A stretch of DNA of 64,000 bases from Stenotrophomonas maltophilia (GTDB taxonomy: Bacteria; Pseudomonadota; Gammaproteobacteria; Xanthomonadales; Xanthomonadaceae): positions 248,001 to 312,000 of the forward strand of contig NZ_LYVJ01000005.1 of NCBI RefSeq assembly GCF_001676385.1, given 5' to 3'. The position numbers and the translations under genes are program-made. The notes under the pieces are model-generated. The model made no database searches. It had not been told where the DNA came from and worked only from the letters and a program-made list of their open reading frames with translations. This document shows, in pieces, positions 29,748 through 38,458 of this stretch (the stretch's first letter is position 1; the number at the start of each line of letters is the position of its first letter).

Positions 29748-31112
29748 TCAGGGCAATGCGGACTGGCCGATGCGCTGGCTGCTGCACCGCAGGCGCCAGC
29801 CCATCAGGATGGCGGCGGCGGTCAGGCCGACGATCAGGCCGATCCACATGCCCTGCGGGCCCATGCCCAGGCCGAGGCCGAGCCCGGCGCCAAGCGGCAT
29901 GCCCAGGCCCCAGTACGCGAACATGGCGATGAACATCGGTACGCGGGTGTCCTTGAGGCCGCGCAACGCGCCCGCCGACAGCACCTGGATCCCGTCGGGG
30001 AACTGGAACGTGGCCGCGTACAGCAGTAGGGTCGAAGCCAGGCCGGCCACGGCCAGGTCATTGGTATAGACACCGACGATGGCGTCATGGCCGAACAGCA
30101 GCACCGCCGCCGACAGCGTCTGCGTGCCCATGATGATGGCGTAACCGGCCCAGGCCGCACGGCGCACGCCGAAGCCGTCGCCACGGCCGACCGCGTGGCC
30201 GACGCGCACGGTGGTGGCCTCGGCCACGCCCATCGGGATCATGAAGCACAGCTGCGCGACGTTGATCGCGATCTGGTGCGCGGCCGCTTCATTGGCACCC
30301 AGGCGGCCGATCAGCAGCGCGGTGACGATGAACAGCCCGCCTTCCATCAACACGGTGATGCCGATCGGCAGGCCGGTGCGCAGCAGGTCCCAGATCGCCT
30401 TCCAGCGTGGACCTTCGAAATGCGAGAACAGCTGCAGGCGGGCGAAGCGCTTGGTGAACCACAGGTAGGTAGCGAAGGCGATCGCCTGCAACCACATCAT
30501 CGTGGCCGAGGCGATGCCCAGGCCCTCCGCGCCCAGCTCCGGGAAGCCGAGCTTGCCGTTGGCCAGCACGTAGCCCAGCGGCGCCAGCACCAGCAGGCCA
30601 CCGAAGCCGAGCAGCATGGTCGGCAGCGTCCAATGCATGCCTTCGCTCAGGTAGCGCATGCAGAAGTACAAGGTCAGCGCCGGGCCGCCCCATCGCACTG
30701 CGTGCAGGAATGCGGTCGCGCCCGGCACGATGTCCGGGGCAATGCCGAACGACGGCAACAACGGCGGCACCACGGTGAGGAAGGTGAACATGATCAGGCC
30801 CAGGCCCAGCGCCAACCACAACGCCTGGCGGAACAGCGGGCCGATTTCGCGCTCGCGGCCGGCGCCATGCAGCTGCGATACCGAGGCGGTCAGCGAGATC
30901 AGGGTGCCGATCGGGATCAGCATCGGCAGCCATAGCAATGCGGTGCCGATGGTCACTGCGGCCAGGGTCGCGGTCGCGTGGTGTCCGGCAATCACGTTGT
31001 CGACGAAGGAGATCAGGCCGGTGGACACATGCCCGAGCACAAGCGGCAGGGCAAGCAGACCGGTAGCGCCGACTTCCTTGCTGAAGCGCGGCGTGGAGGT
31101 TGCGGTAGACAT
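29748..31112 (-). CDS. MATE-family multidrug/Na+ antiporter, NorM-like
   Basis: A 454-residue inner-membrane exporter with about 12 membrane helices in two homologous halves. The N-terminal part has LALPLVLGHVSTGLISFVDN, and the second half has GLPIGITVLMEGGLFIVTAL and INVAQLCFMIPMGVAEATTV, all typical of the NorM/DinF-type MATE family. Such proteins expel cationic drugs using Na+ or H+ gradients. The drug range cannot be read from sequence. It is a single gene, with a long inverted repeat upstream separating it from the DUF3106 gene. Confidence 0.92.
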   Translation of the reverse strand: MSTATSTPRFSKEVGATGLLALPLVLGHVSTGLISFVDNVIAGHHATATLAAVTIGTALLWLPMLIPIGTLISLTASVSQLHGAGREREIGPLFRQALWLALGLGLIMFTFLTVVPPLLPSFGIAPDIVPGATAFLHAVRWGGPALTLYFCMRYLSEGMHWTLPTMLLGFGGLLVLAPLGYVLANGKLGFPELGAEGLGIASATMMWLQAIAFATYLWFTKRFARLQLFSHFEGPRWKAIWDLLRTGLPIGITVLMEGGLFIVTALLIGRLGANEAAAHQIAINVAQLCFMIPMGVAEATTVRVGHAVGRGDGFGVRRAAWAGYAIIMGTQTLSAAVLLFGHDAIVGVYTNDLAVAGLASTLLLYAATFQFPDGIQVLSAGALRGLKDTRVPMFIAMFAYWGLGMPLGAGLGLGLGMGPQGMWIGLIVGLTAAAILMGWRLRCSSQRIGQSALP

Positions 31113-31241
31113 GAGGTGCTTGACGCGAACTGCGGTTGCGCGCGAAGGGCACAGGCACCGGGTTGCGGCCGGTCATCTTACGCGCGCCGCGCACGTATTC
31201 CCATGACACGGCGTGAATGCTGGGTTCCGCCAGCCCCAAGC

Positions 31242-31319
31242 AAAAAGGGGACGGAGGGGATTAAGTCGTTTCAGGCCCAGCCATGCCGAATACGACTTAA
31301 TCCCCTCCGTCCCCTTTTT
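31242..31319. repeat. Long perfect inverted repeat, 27-base arms
   Basis: Arms begin aaaaaggggacggaggggat (31242-31268) and end with the exact complement (31293-31319), separated by 24 bases. The A-run and T-run ends make it a bidirectional terminator-like hairpin. The last base is the first base of the DUF3106 stop codon. Confidence 0.9.
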
Positions 31320-31888
31320 TACTGTCCGGCCTGGCGCTTGAGCCAGGTGTCGCGTTCTGTGGCGGGCACTGCGAGGAAGGCGCTGCGTACCGCGTCACGC
31401 TCCTGCGGCGGCGTGCGCTGTGAAACCAGAGCGAGCTGGGCCAGCTGCGCCGGGCTGAGCTGGCGCAGCACGGCCAGCGCGGTTTCGCGCTGTGCCGGCG
31501 GCACGAACCCGAACAGGCCATGCAGCTTGGGAAATTCCAGGCCCAGCTGCGGGCCCAGCCGCCAGCCTTCGCGGAACGCCTGATCCTGCGCGTGGAACTG
31601 CTCGCGCAGTTGCTGCTGCTGGTCGGCAGGCAGAGCGTTGAAACGTGCTGCCGCCTGGCGGATGCGTTCACGCTCGCCCTCCGGCAGTGCACGCCAGGCT
31701 GCGTAGTCGGCACGACGCTGGCGCTGCTGCTGCGCGTCGAGCTGGGCGAAGGCCGAGGGCGCGGCAGCCGGCGCCGGCGCGGCCACGGGAGCCACGGAGG
31801 ACGGCAGCGGTGTGCCCAAGGCCTGCGGCGCAGCAGACAGCGGCAGCGGCAAGGCCAGCAGCAGGCAAGCAGGCAGGGTCCTATTCAT
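31319..31888 (-). CDS. DUF3106 exported protein
   Basis: A 189-residue exported protein. Signal peptide MNRTLPACLLLALPLPLSAA, an Ala/Pro linker, then a DUF3106 region: RADYAAWRALPEGERERIRQ, ARFNALPADQQQQLREQF, VPPAQRETALAVLRQLSPAQ and VPATERDTWLKRQ. These repeated helical motifs of the form W-x-LP-x-E/Q-R resemble those of periplasmic Zn/metal-stress and CpxP-like helical proteins, but no function is established. The start ATG 31888 lies eight bases inside the upstream sigma-like gene, so the two are translationally coupled. The longer open frame upstream is a shadow of that gene. Confidence 0.8.
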   Translation of the reverse strand: MNRTLPACLLLALPLPLSAAPQALGTPLPSSVAPVAAPAPAAAPSAFAQLDAQQQRQRRADYAAWRALPEGERERIRQAAARFNALPADQQQQLREQFHAQDQAFREGWRLGPQLGLEFPKLHGLFGFVPPAQRETALAVLRQLSPAQLAQLALVSQRTPPQERDAVRSAFLAVPATERDTWLKRQAGQ

Positions 31889-32885
31889 CGGCAGCAGTCG
31901 TTTCCAGCGTGGTACTGGCCGGTTCGGGCCGGCTCGGCCGGGATTGCGATTCATCCACCGGCAGGGGCCCACCGGCTGCCGTCCATGCGTACATGTCGGC
32001 TTCGGCAACCAACGGATAGTCCCGGTCGGCCAGCATCGCCGCGTCGTCCGCGGCCAGGGCCCCGGTGGTGTCCAGCGGCGCATTCACCTGGCTCGGCGGC
32101 AGTGCTTCCACGGTGACCGGGCCTGCCTCGCTGACCACGCCTTCCGGCAGCGATGCGCCGCTGCCCGATGCGCGTCCTTGCCAGTGACGCCAGCCCAGCG
32201 CAGCCGCCAGCAGCACTGCCACGGTGACCAGCAGGATCAGCGGACCGCGCCAGCGCGGCTTGGCATTGGCGGGGCGCCGCCTGGCGCGAGCAGCGGCGCG
32301 CTCGTCACGCACCGGCGCACGCCAGCCCGAGGCAGAAGGGTCATTGTTGGCGGCCGGTGCAGCTGGCTGTTGCAGCTGCTGCAGGCGCTGGGCCGGCAGC
32401 TCGCGGATGCGCAGCTGCACCTGTTCCGCCAACTGGCGCCAGGCCGAGGCATCAGGCTGGCCCTGCGCGTCGCGTGGGCAGGCCTCGGCCAGCAAGTGCT
32501 GGTAGCCCACCTCGTCCTGGTCGAGCACGCGCATGGCAATGCGTTCATCCAGGCTGCCGCCCACCCGCAACAGCAGGGCCAAGCGTGGCAGCGCCGCCAT
32601 TCCACCCAGCATGGCCAGCGTTGGCGGCCACTGGCCGCCGGCCGGCTCACGCAGCGCCTGCCGCTGCCCCAGCAGCGTCCAGAAGCGGGCCGGCCACTGC
32701 GCCATCGGCAGATCACTGGCCACCGCAGCGAAGGCACGCATCGCTGCGACCAGGCTCTGCTCGGCGCGGGCCGCATCCCCGCACTGCAGTTCAGCCACCA
32801 CCAGGGCACGGCGTTCGACGCCACGCAGGAACGCTGAAAGCGCGCCGGCCGCGGTCGAGGAAACAGGGGCGGGCACAGCCGTCAT
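31881..32885 (-). CDS. Membrane-anchored ECF sigma-like protein
   Basis: A 334-residue protein I would describe as a degenerate sigma factor with a membrane anchor. Residues 17-75 follow the spacing of sigma region 2 (FLRGVERRALVVAELQ, then QWPARFWTLLGQRQ in the place of the usual F-x-W-L-x-R-I). Residues 98-135 follow region 4 (LPRLALLLRVGGSLDERIAM, then HLLAEA). An Arg-rich stretch and one membrane helix (about 214-232; PLILLVTVAVLLAAALGW) come next, and about 100 periplasmic residues of low complexity complete it. The region 2 DNA-contact residues look lost. It overlaps the DUF3106 gene. It may be a remnant sigma turned into a membrane regulator, or an unrelated helical protein; the region 4 match is the stronger one. 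Confidence 0.6.
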   Translation of the reverse strand: MTAVPAPVSSTAAGALSAFLRGVERRALVVAELQCGDAARAEQSLVAAMRAFAAVASDLPMAQWPARFWTLLGQRQALREPAGGQWPPTLAMLGGMAALPRLALLLRVGGSLDERIAMRVLDQDEVGYQHLLAEACPRDAQGQPDASAWRQLAEQVQLRIRELPAQRLQQLQQPAAPAANNDPSASGWRAPVRDERAAARARRRPANAKPRWRGPLILLVTVAVLLAAALGWRHWQGRASGSGASLPEGVVSEAGPVTVEALPPSQVNAPLDTTGALAADDAAMLADRDYPLVAEADMYAWTAAGGPLPVDESQSRPSRPEPASTTLETTAADE

Positions 32886-33298
32886 CGGTCACTCCAAAAG
32901 TCTGCCGGCATGATAGCGGCAGGCCATCGCTGGCTGGCAGGACTTGCGCTGGCACGTGCTTCGTGCTGCAGGTTGTGCACAGCACCACGAAGGTCGCGGG
33001 GAAAACTGCGACGTCCGGCTGAATTCACTCTGTTTCAGCATTGTTTCACACTCAACCTATTGATTTTCATTGGTTTTTGTGTGTGGCGATTTTTTGACCA
33101 ACTCAAGCGTGAGGCCGTCGCCATCGGCCTCCCGCGTGCCCGTCGACCGGTAACGCACAATGTTATCCACAGAACGTGTGGATAAGACTGAATCTCCAAT
33201 GGGCACCGACATTTAGGTGACATTTATGATTCAGCGGAGGGTGCCCGGTGACCTTCGGCCCCGCCTCCGACGGGCATCGCGGCCGTTACACTGACCCG
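32886..33298. other. 413-base gene-free region before priA
   Basis: No convincing coding frame. About 33022-33114 is markedly AT-rich compared with the window. Two DnaA boxes follow at 33163-33185. It must hold the divergent promoters for priA and the sigma-like gene; I do not see clear consensus hexamers. Confidence 0.6.
33163..33185. promoter_or_regulatory. Inverted pair of perfect DnaA boxes
   Basis: ttatccaca (33163-33171) and tgtggataa (33177-33185) are both exact consensus DnaA boxes, facing each other with five bases between. They are next to an AT-rich stretch, but no dnaA, dnaN or rpmH is nearby, so this is not the usual oriC context. Confidence 0.75.
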
Positions 33299-35476
33299 AT
33301 GCTTTCACCGCTTCCGACCCTGCAGGTCGCCCTGCCCGTGCCCCTGCCGCGCTTGTTCGACTACCTGCCACCGGACGGCGAGGGTCCAGCGACGGCGGCG
33401 GGCTGCCGACTGAAGGTGCCTTTCGGCAACCGCGAGCTGGTCGGTGTGGTGGTTGGGCGTGGCCACGCTGAGGATGGCCAGGCCCTGCGGCAGGCGCTGG
33501 CCTGGTGCGACCCACAGCCGCTGCTGCGGGGTGAACTGTGGCAGAGCCTGCAGTGGCTGGCACGCTACACCCATGCACCGTTGGGCGAGGTGCTCAATAC
33601 CGCCCTGCCCGGGCCGTTGCGCCACGGCGAGGCCCTGCCCGATACCCATCACTGGGGCTGGCAGTTGACCACCGAGGGTCGCGCCCAGCGCGCCAGGCTG
33701 CGCGCTGGCAGTCGCCCGCGGCAATTGGCTGAACTGCTGGCCGATGCCATCGTGGATGAGGACGTGCTGGGCGCGCGCATGGACGACTGGCGCGGCGCCG
33801 CGCGCAGCCTGGCCAAGCGCGGGCTGGCCGAGCGCGTGGCGCTGAGCGTATCGCCACAGCATGCGCAGCCGCTGCCCGGCCCCACCCTCAACCCGGAGCA
33901 GGCCGAGGCGGTGGCCGCGATCCACGCCGCCGAAGGTTTCCAGCCATTCCTGCTGGACGGCGTAACCGGCAGTGGCAAGACCGAGGTCTACCTGCAGGCG
34001 ATCATCCATTGCCTGGCCCAAGGCAGGCAGGCGCTGGTGCTGGTGCCGGAAATCGGCCTGACGCCGCAGACCCTGGCACGCTTCCGCGGCCGCCTCGGCG
34101 TCACGGTGCATGCACTGCATTCGGGGTTGAACGACAACGAACGCGCCCGCGTCTGGGCGGCAGCCTCCCGCGGCGAAGCGCAGGTCATCGTCGGCACCCG
34201 ATCGGCGGTGTTCACGCCGCTGCCCCAGGCCGGCCTGCTGATCGTCGACGAGGAACACGACGGCAGCTACAAGCAGCAGGACGGCATCCGCTACCACGCC
34301 CGCGATTTCGCGCTGGTGCGGGCCAAGGCGCTGGGTGTTCCGGTGCTGCTGGGCAGCGCTACGCCCTCGCTGGAATCCCTGCACAACGCCTACGCCGGGC
34401 GCTACATGCACCTGCGCCTGAAGCAGCGCGCCGGCGATGCACGGCCGCCACGCGTGCGTATCCTCGACGTGCGCAAGCGGCCGTTGCACGACGGCCTCTC
34501 GGCCGATGTGCTGGCCGGTATCGGCGAGCACCTGCAACGTGGCCAACAGGTCCTGGTGTTCAAGAACCGTCGCGGCTATGCGCCGGTGCTGCTGTGCCAC
34601 GATTGCGGCTGGACCGCGCCATGCCAGCGTTGCGACGCGCCGATGACCGTGCATGGTGGCGGTCGTCGCCTGCAGTGCCATCACTGCGGCGCACGGCAGC
34701 CGGCGCCGTTGGCGTGCCCGGCCTGCGGCAGCCTGGCGCTGCAACCGCAGGGCATCGGCACCGAACGCCTGGAAGAGCATCTCGCCGCGGCCTTTACCGA
34801 TTTTCCGGTGGTGCGCATCGACCGCGGGACCACCACGCGGCGCGACGCGCTGGAACAGCAGCTGGCGAAGCTGGGCGACCGGCCCGGCATCCTGGTCGGC
34901 ACGCAGATCCTGGCCAAGGGCCACGACCTGCCCAGGCTCACTCTGGTCGTCGTGGTCGGCATCGACGAAGGCCTGTTCTCGGCTGACTTCCGCGCCAGCG
35001 AGAAACTGGCACAACAGCTGATCCAGGTCGCCGGACGCGCTGGACGCGCACGCGACCCGGGCGAGGTCTGGCTGCAGACGCACCACCCGGGGCACCCGCT
35101 GCTGGAAACCCTGGTCAGCGGCGGCTACCACCCGTTCGCACAGGCCGAACTGAACCAGCGCCAGGCCGCTGGTTTCCCGCCCTTCGCGCACCTGGCACTG
35201 CTGCGCGCCGAGGCCCAGCAGGTCGAGCATGCCAATGCCTTCCTGCTGGCGGCGCGGCAGTTGTTGGGCGAACAGGAAGCAGTGGAAGCCTACGGGCCGA
35301 TGCCGGCGCCGATGCCACGCCGTGCCGGTTACCAGCGCACCCAGTTGTTGCTGTCGGCGATGCAGCGGCCACCGCTGCATGGCGTGCTGGCCCAACGGGT
35401 GCCGCAGCTGTATGCGCTGCCGGAAGCACGCAAGGTGCGCTGGTCGCTGGATGTGGATCCGACGGATCTGTATTGA
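33299..35476 (+). CDS. priA: Primosomal protein N' (replication restart helicase)
   Basis: A 725-residue DEAD-like helicase that rebuilds the primosome at stalled forks. N-terminal 3'-DNA-binding domain (about 1-100; VALPVPLPRLFDYLPP). Walker A is GVTGSGKTEVYLQAI and Walker B DEEHDGSYKQQ. The zinc-binding insertion has eight cysteines, beginning CHDCGWTAPCQRC and ending LACPACGS. Helicase motif ATPSLES and the C-terminal QVAGRAGRA are present. I place the start at ATG 33299 (MLSPLPTLQV); the frame is open from GTG 33248, but the extra residues are not conserved-looking. A DnaA-box pair lies about 115 bases upstream. Confidence 0.97.
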   Translation: MLSPLPTLQVALPVPLPRLFDYLPPDGEGPATAAGCRLKVPFGNRELVGVVVGRGHAEDGQALRQALAWCDPQPLLRGELWQSLQWLARYTHAPLGEVLNTALPGPLRHGEALPDTHHWGWQLTTEGRAQRARLRAGSRPRQLAELLADAIVDEDVLGARMDDWRGAARSLAKRGLAERVALSVSPQHAQPLPGPTLNPEQAEAVAAIHAAEGFQPFLLDGVTGSGKTEVYLQAIIHCLAQGRQALVLVPEIGLTPQTLARFRGRLGVTVHALHSGLNDNERARVWAAASRGEAQVIVGTRSAVFTPLPQAGLLIVDEEHDGSYKQQDGIRYHARDFALVRAKALGVPVLLGSATPSLESLHNAYAGRYMHLRLKQRAGDARPPRVRILDVRKRPLHDGLSADVLAGIGEHLQRGQQVLVFKNRRGYAPVLLCHDCGWTAPCQRCDAPMTVHGGGRRLQCHHCGARQPAPLACPACGSLALQPQGIGTERLEEHLAAAFTDFPVVRIDRGTTTRRDALEQQLAKLGDRPGILVGTQILAKGHDLPRLTLVVVVGIDEGLFSADFRASEKLAQQLIQVAGRAGRARDPGEVWLQTHHPGHPLLETLVSGGYHPFAQAELNQRQAAGFPPFAHLALLRAEAQQVEHANAFLLAARQLLGEQEAVEAYGPMPAPMPRRAGYQRTQLLLSAMQRPPLHGVLAQRVPQLYALPEARKVRWSLDVDPTDLY

Positions 35477-35513
35477 GGGGTCAGAGCCCACCCGCTGGGT
35501 GGGATCTGACCCC
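35477..35513. repeat. ggggtcaga-type hairpin repeat
   Basis: Ends ggggtcaga (35477-35485) and tctgacccc (35505-35513) enclose a further inner stem gcccaccc-gct-gggtggg. It begins at the base after the priA stop. The same ends occur at 38459-38495. Confidence 0.8.
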
Positions 35514-35531
35514 GTGGCCCGAACGCCGCGC

Positions 35532-36152
35532 TTACGTCAGGGGCGACATCACGCCGCGCTGGTAGGCCGGCCGCTCGCGCAGGCGCGCGTACCATTCGGC
35601 CAGGTGCGGCAGTTCCGGGCGCTGGATCGGCAGCTCGTACCAGGCGTACACCAGCGATCCCAGCGGGATATCACCCATCGCGAATTTCTCGCCCGACAGC
35701 CAGGGCTGCGTCGCCAGGGTGGCGTCGGCCATCGCCAGGTAGTCACCGGCACGGACGATGGCGGCGCTGATGCGCGCCTCGTCACGGTCTGCGGGCGCGG
35801 TGCGCATGATGCCCCAGATCAGCTCGCTGTACAGCGGTGCCATCCGAGAGGTGCTCCAGTCCATCCATTTCTCGGCCTGGGCGCGTTGCATCGGGTCTTC
35901 GGCATACAGCGTGCCCAGCGCATAGCGCGCGCTCAGGTAGCGAACAATGGTGTTCGATTCCCACAGCGGCAGGCCATGGTCTTCGATCACCGGGACCAGG
36001 CCATTGGGATTCATCGCCTGGTACTCCGGCGTCTGCGTGCCCCCATGGCTGCCGCCGACTTCAATGGATTCGTACGGCAGGCCGATCTCCTCGGCACACC
36101 ACAGCACCTTGCGGACGTTGCTGGAATTGCGCCGCCCCCAGATCTTCAACAT
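35532..36152 (-). CDS. Glutathione S-transferase family protein
   Basis: A 206-residue cytoplasmic protein. N-terminal thioredoxin-like domain (RRNSSNVRKVLWCAEEIGLP; NPNGLVPVIEDHGLPLWES with the cis-Pro and ES glutathione-binding motif), then an all-helical C-terminal domain (about 85-206; FAMGDIPLGSLVYAWYELP). The Ser-Ser-Asn near residue 10 suggests a serine-type GST of the beta/theta-like group. Start ATG 36152 (MLKIWGRRNSS). Substrate not predictable. Confidence 0.9.
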   Translation of the reverse strand: MLKIWGRRNSSNVRKVLWCAEEIGLPYESIEVGGSHGGTQTPEYQAMNPNGLVPVIEDHGLPLWESNTIVRYLSARYALGTLYAEDPMQRAQAEKWMDWSTSRMAPLYSELIWGIMRTAPADRDEARISAAIVRAGDYLAMADATLATQPWLSGEKFAMGDIPLGSLVYAWYELPIQRPELPHLAEWYARLRERPAYQRGVMSPLT

Positions 36153-36243
36153 GCGGATTTTCCTTGCTGGCAATGCAAGCGGCAACGATACGCCTGATCG
36201 GGCGGGGTGTGCGCGTGCCGGAAGCGGGATCTGGCATCTGGAC

Positions 36244-36268
36244 GTTGCCGGCCAGCGGCCGGCACTAC
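36244..36268. repeat. GTAG-type GCCGGC repeat overlapping a stop codon
   Basis: gttgccggcca-gcg-gccggcactac. The ctac at the right end gives the TAG stop codon of the minus-strand NYN gene (36265-36267). Confidence 0.7.
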
Positions 36269-37038
36269 CGGGCCTTCTTCGGCAGCGCGCGCACGTAGGA
36301 CGACTTGCCGTCTTTCTTCAGTTCGAACAGGCCGGTCGCTGCCAGCAGGTCGCTGAGCTTCCCATACCCATAGTTGCGCGAGTCGAATGAGGCTTGGTTG
36401 CCGATCTGGCTGCCGACCGGGCCCAGGTGTGACCAGCCATCGTCACCTTCGGCCGAAGTCACCGCGCGGCGCAGCATCTTGACCAGCCGCGTGTCGCTGC
36501 GCAGTTCGGCACCGCTCTTGCGTGGGCGCGCTTCATCGGGCGATGCCTGCTCGCTCGGCTCGCTCGATGCCTGTTCCATTTCAGGGGCGCTGGCGTGGGC
36601 CTGGCCCAGTGCTTCCAGGTACGTGAATTTCGAGCAGGCGTTGACGAAGGGATCGGGCGTCTTCTTCTCGCCGAAGCCATAGACCTTCACGCCATCGGTC
36701 AGCAGGCGCATCACCATCGGGGTGAAGTCCGCATCGCTGGACACGATGGCGAAGCCATCGAGGTTGCGCGCGTACAGCAGGTCCATCGCATCGATCACCA
36801 TCGCCATGTCCGAGGCATTCTTGCCCTTGCTGTAGGCGAACTGCTGGATCGGGCGGATCGCGTACTCATGCAACACCGCTTCCCAGCTCTTCAGCCGCGG
36901 GCTCTTCCAGTTGCCATAGGCGCGGCGCACATTGGCGACGCCGTAGCGGGCGACTTCGGCCAGGACCTCGTCGATCTTGGAAGCCGGCGCATTGTCAGCG
37001 TCGATCAACAGGGCGATGCGCTTTTCCGGTTCGCTCAT
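36265..37038 (-). CDS. NYN-domain protein with OST-HTH/LOTUS domain
   Basis: A 257-residue putative RNA-binding nuclease. The NYN (PIN-like) domain spans about 1-150, with acidic residues in IALLIDADNAPASKIDEVL and FAIVSSDADFTPMVMRLLTD. A charged linker follows (about 150-180). The C-terminal 70 residues form an OST-HTH/LOTUS domain (LVKMLRRAVTSAEGDDGWSH, SFDSRNYGYGKLSDLLAATG, LFELKK), which binds RNA in characterised members. NYN-LOTUS proteins are widespread in bacteria but their RNA targets are mostly unknown. TAG stop is supplied by a GTAG repeat. Confidence 0.88.
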   Translation of the reverse strand: MSEPEKRIALLIDADNAPASKIDEVLAEVARYGVANVRRAYGNWKSPRLKSWEAVLHEYAIRPIQQFAYSKGKNASDMAMVIDAMDLLYARNLDGFAIVSSDADFTPMVMRLLTDGVKVYGFGEKKTPDPFVNACSKFTYLEALGQAHASAPEMEQASSEPSEQASPDEARPRKSGAELRSDTRLVKMLRRAVTSAEGDDGWSHLGPVGSQIGNQASFDSRNYGYGKLSDLLAATGLFELKKDGKSSYVRALPKKAR

Positions 37039-37157
37039 GGGCTCCTCACGGGCCGTTGCCTGAACCCAAGTATCGCCGATCCATGCGGGCGCTGACGTGA
37101 CAGGCGGCCGCCATGCGAAGATGACGGGCGACCCCCATGCCCCCCTGGAGTGAGTCG

Positions 37158-38438
37158 ATGAGTCGCGAGCGCGTTCCCCACCTGGTCGTTGTCGGCGGCG
37201 GTTTTGCCGGACTCTGGGCCACCCGTGCCCTGGCCCGCGAACGCATGCGCATCACCCTGGTCGACCGCCGCAACCATCACCTGTTCCAGCCGCTGCTGTA
37301 CCAGGTGGCCACCGCCGGCCTGTCCGCGCCGGATATCGCCGCACCGCTGCGCCACATCCTCGGCCACCAGCGCAACGTGGAAGTGCGGCTGGGCGAAGTG
37401 GTCGCCATCGACAGGCAAGCCCGGCAGATCCGCCTGGCCGATGGCAGCACGCTGGACTACGACAGCCTGCTGCTGGCCACCGGTGCCACCCATGCCTACT
37501 TCGGCAACGACCAGTGGGCCGGTGATGCCCCCGGCCTGAAGACCCTGGACGACGCCATCGCGCTGCGCCGCAAGCTGCTGCTGGCATTCGAGCGCGCCGA
37601 GGCCGAACCGGACCCGGCGAAGAAGGCGGCGTGGCTGAGTTTCGCCATCGTCGGCGGCGGGCCGACCGGTGTTGAACTGGCCGGTACCCTGGCCGAGATC
37701 GCGCGGCACACGCTGCGCAACGAATTCCGCCACATTGATCCGGCCAGCGCCAAGGTGCGGCTGATCGAGGCCGGCCCGCGCGTGCTGTCCTCGTTCCCGG
37801 AGGTGCTTTCGCTGAAAGCACGCCGGCAGCTGGAAAAACTGGGCGTGGACGTGCTCACTGGCACTCCGGTGAGCAACATCGACAGCCAGGGTTTCATGCT
37901 GGGCGATCAGTTCGTGCCAGCACGCACCGTGGTGTGGGCCGCGGGGGTGGCAGCCTCGCCGTTGGCACGCACGCTGGACGTTCCTCTGGACCGCGCCGGC
38001 CGCGTGCAGGTGCAGCCTGACCTGACCCTGCCCGGCCACCCGGAGCTGTTCGTGGCCGGCGATCTCGCCGCACTGAACCAGGCCAACGGCAAACCGGTTC
38101 CCGGTGTGGCCCCTGCCGCAAAGCAGATGGGCAAGTACGTGGCCGAGGTGGTCCGCGCACGCCTGCATGGCAAGCCCGAGCCCGGGCCTTTCAAGTACGC
38201 CGACTACGGCAACCTGGCCACCATCGGCCGCATGGCCGCCATCGTGCACCTGGGCCGCCTGCAACTTTCCGGCGTGCTGGCCTGGTGGTTCTGGCTGGCC
38301 GCGCACGTGTTCTTCCTGATCGGCTTCCGCAATCGCATCGTGGTGCTGCTGAACTGGGCAGTGGCGTACTGGAGCTACCAGCGCAGCGCGCGCATCATCT
38401 TCGGCGATGACCAGGATGATCGGCGGGCGAAGCGGTAG
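37158..38438 (+). CDS. ndh: Type II NADH dehydrogenase
   Basis: A 426-residue FAD enzyme feeding electrons from NADH to quinones without proton pumping. FAD-binding motif VVVGGGFAGLWATRAL near the start, NRRNHHLFQPLLYQVATAGL loop, NADH-binding motif FAIVGGGPTGVELAGTL (about 156-172), and the FAD-associated LFVAGDLAAL. The C-terminal 60 residues are hydrophobic and amphipathic (LSGVLAWWFWLAAHVFFLIG), the membrane-binding part of NDH-2. Start ATG 37158; the frame runs a few codons upstream. Confidence 0.93.
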   Translation: MSRERVPHLVVVGGGFAGLWATRALARERMRITLVDRRNHHLFQPLLYQVATAGLSAPDIAAPLRHILGHQRNVEVRLGEVVAIDRQARQIRLADGSTLDYDSLLLATGATHAYFGNDQWAGDAPGLKTLDDAIALRRKLLLAFERAEAEPDPAKKAAWLSFAIVGGGPTGVELAGTLAEIARHTLRNEFRHIDPASAKVRLIEAGPRVLSSFPEVLSLKARRQLEKLGVDVLTGTPVSNIDSQGFMLGDQFVPARTVVWAAGVAASPLARTLDVPLDRAGRVQVQPDLTLPGHPELFVAGDLAALNQANGKPVPGVAPAAKQMGKYVAEVVRARLHGKPEPGPFKYADYGNLATIGRMAAIVHLGRLQLSGVLAWWFWLAAHVFFLIGFRNRIVVLLNWAVAYWSYQRSARIIFGDDQDDRRAKR

Positions 38439-38458
38439 GGTTTCCTGGCGACTTTCCC

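Noticed and set aside
33022..33185. Chromosomal origin of replication
   Set aside because: Only two DnaA boxes are present and none of dnaA, dnaN, rpmH or gidA is nearby; a non-origin DnaA site is more likely.
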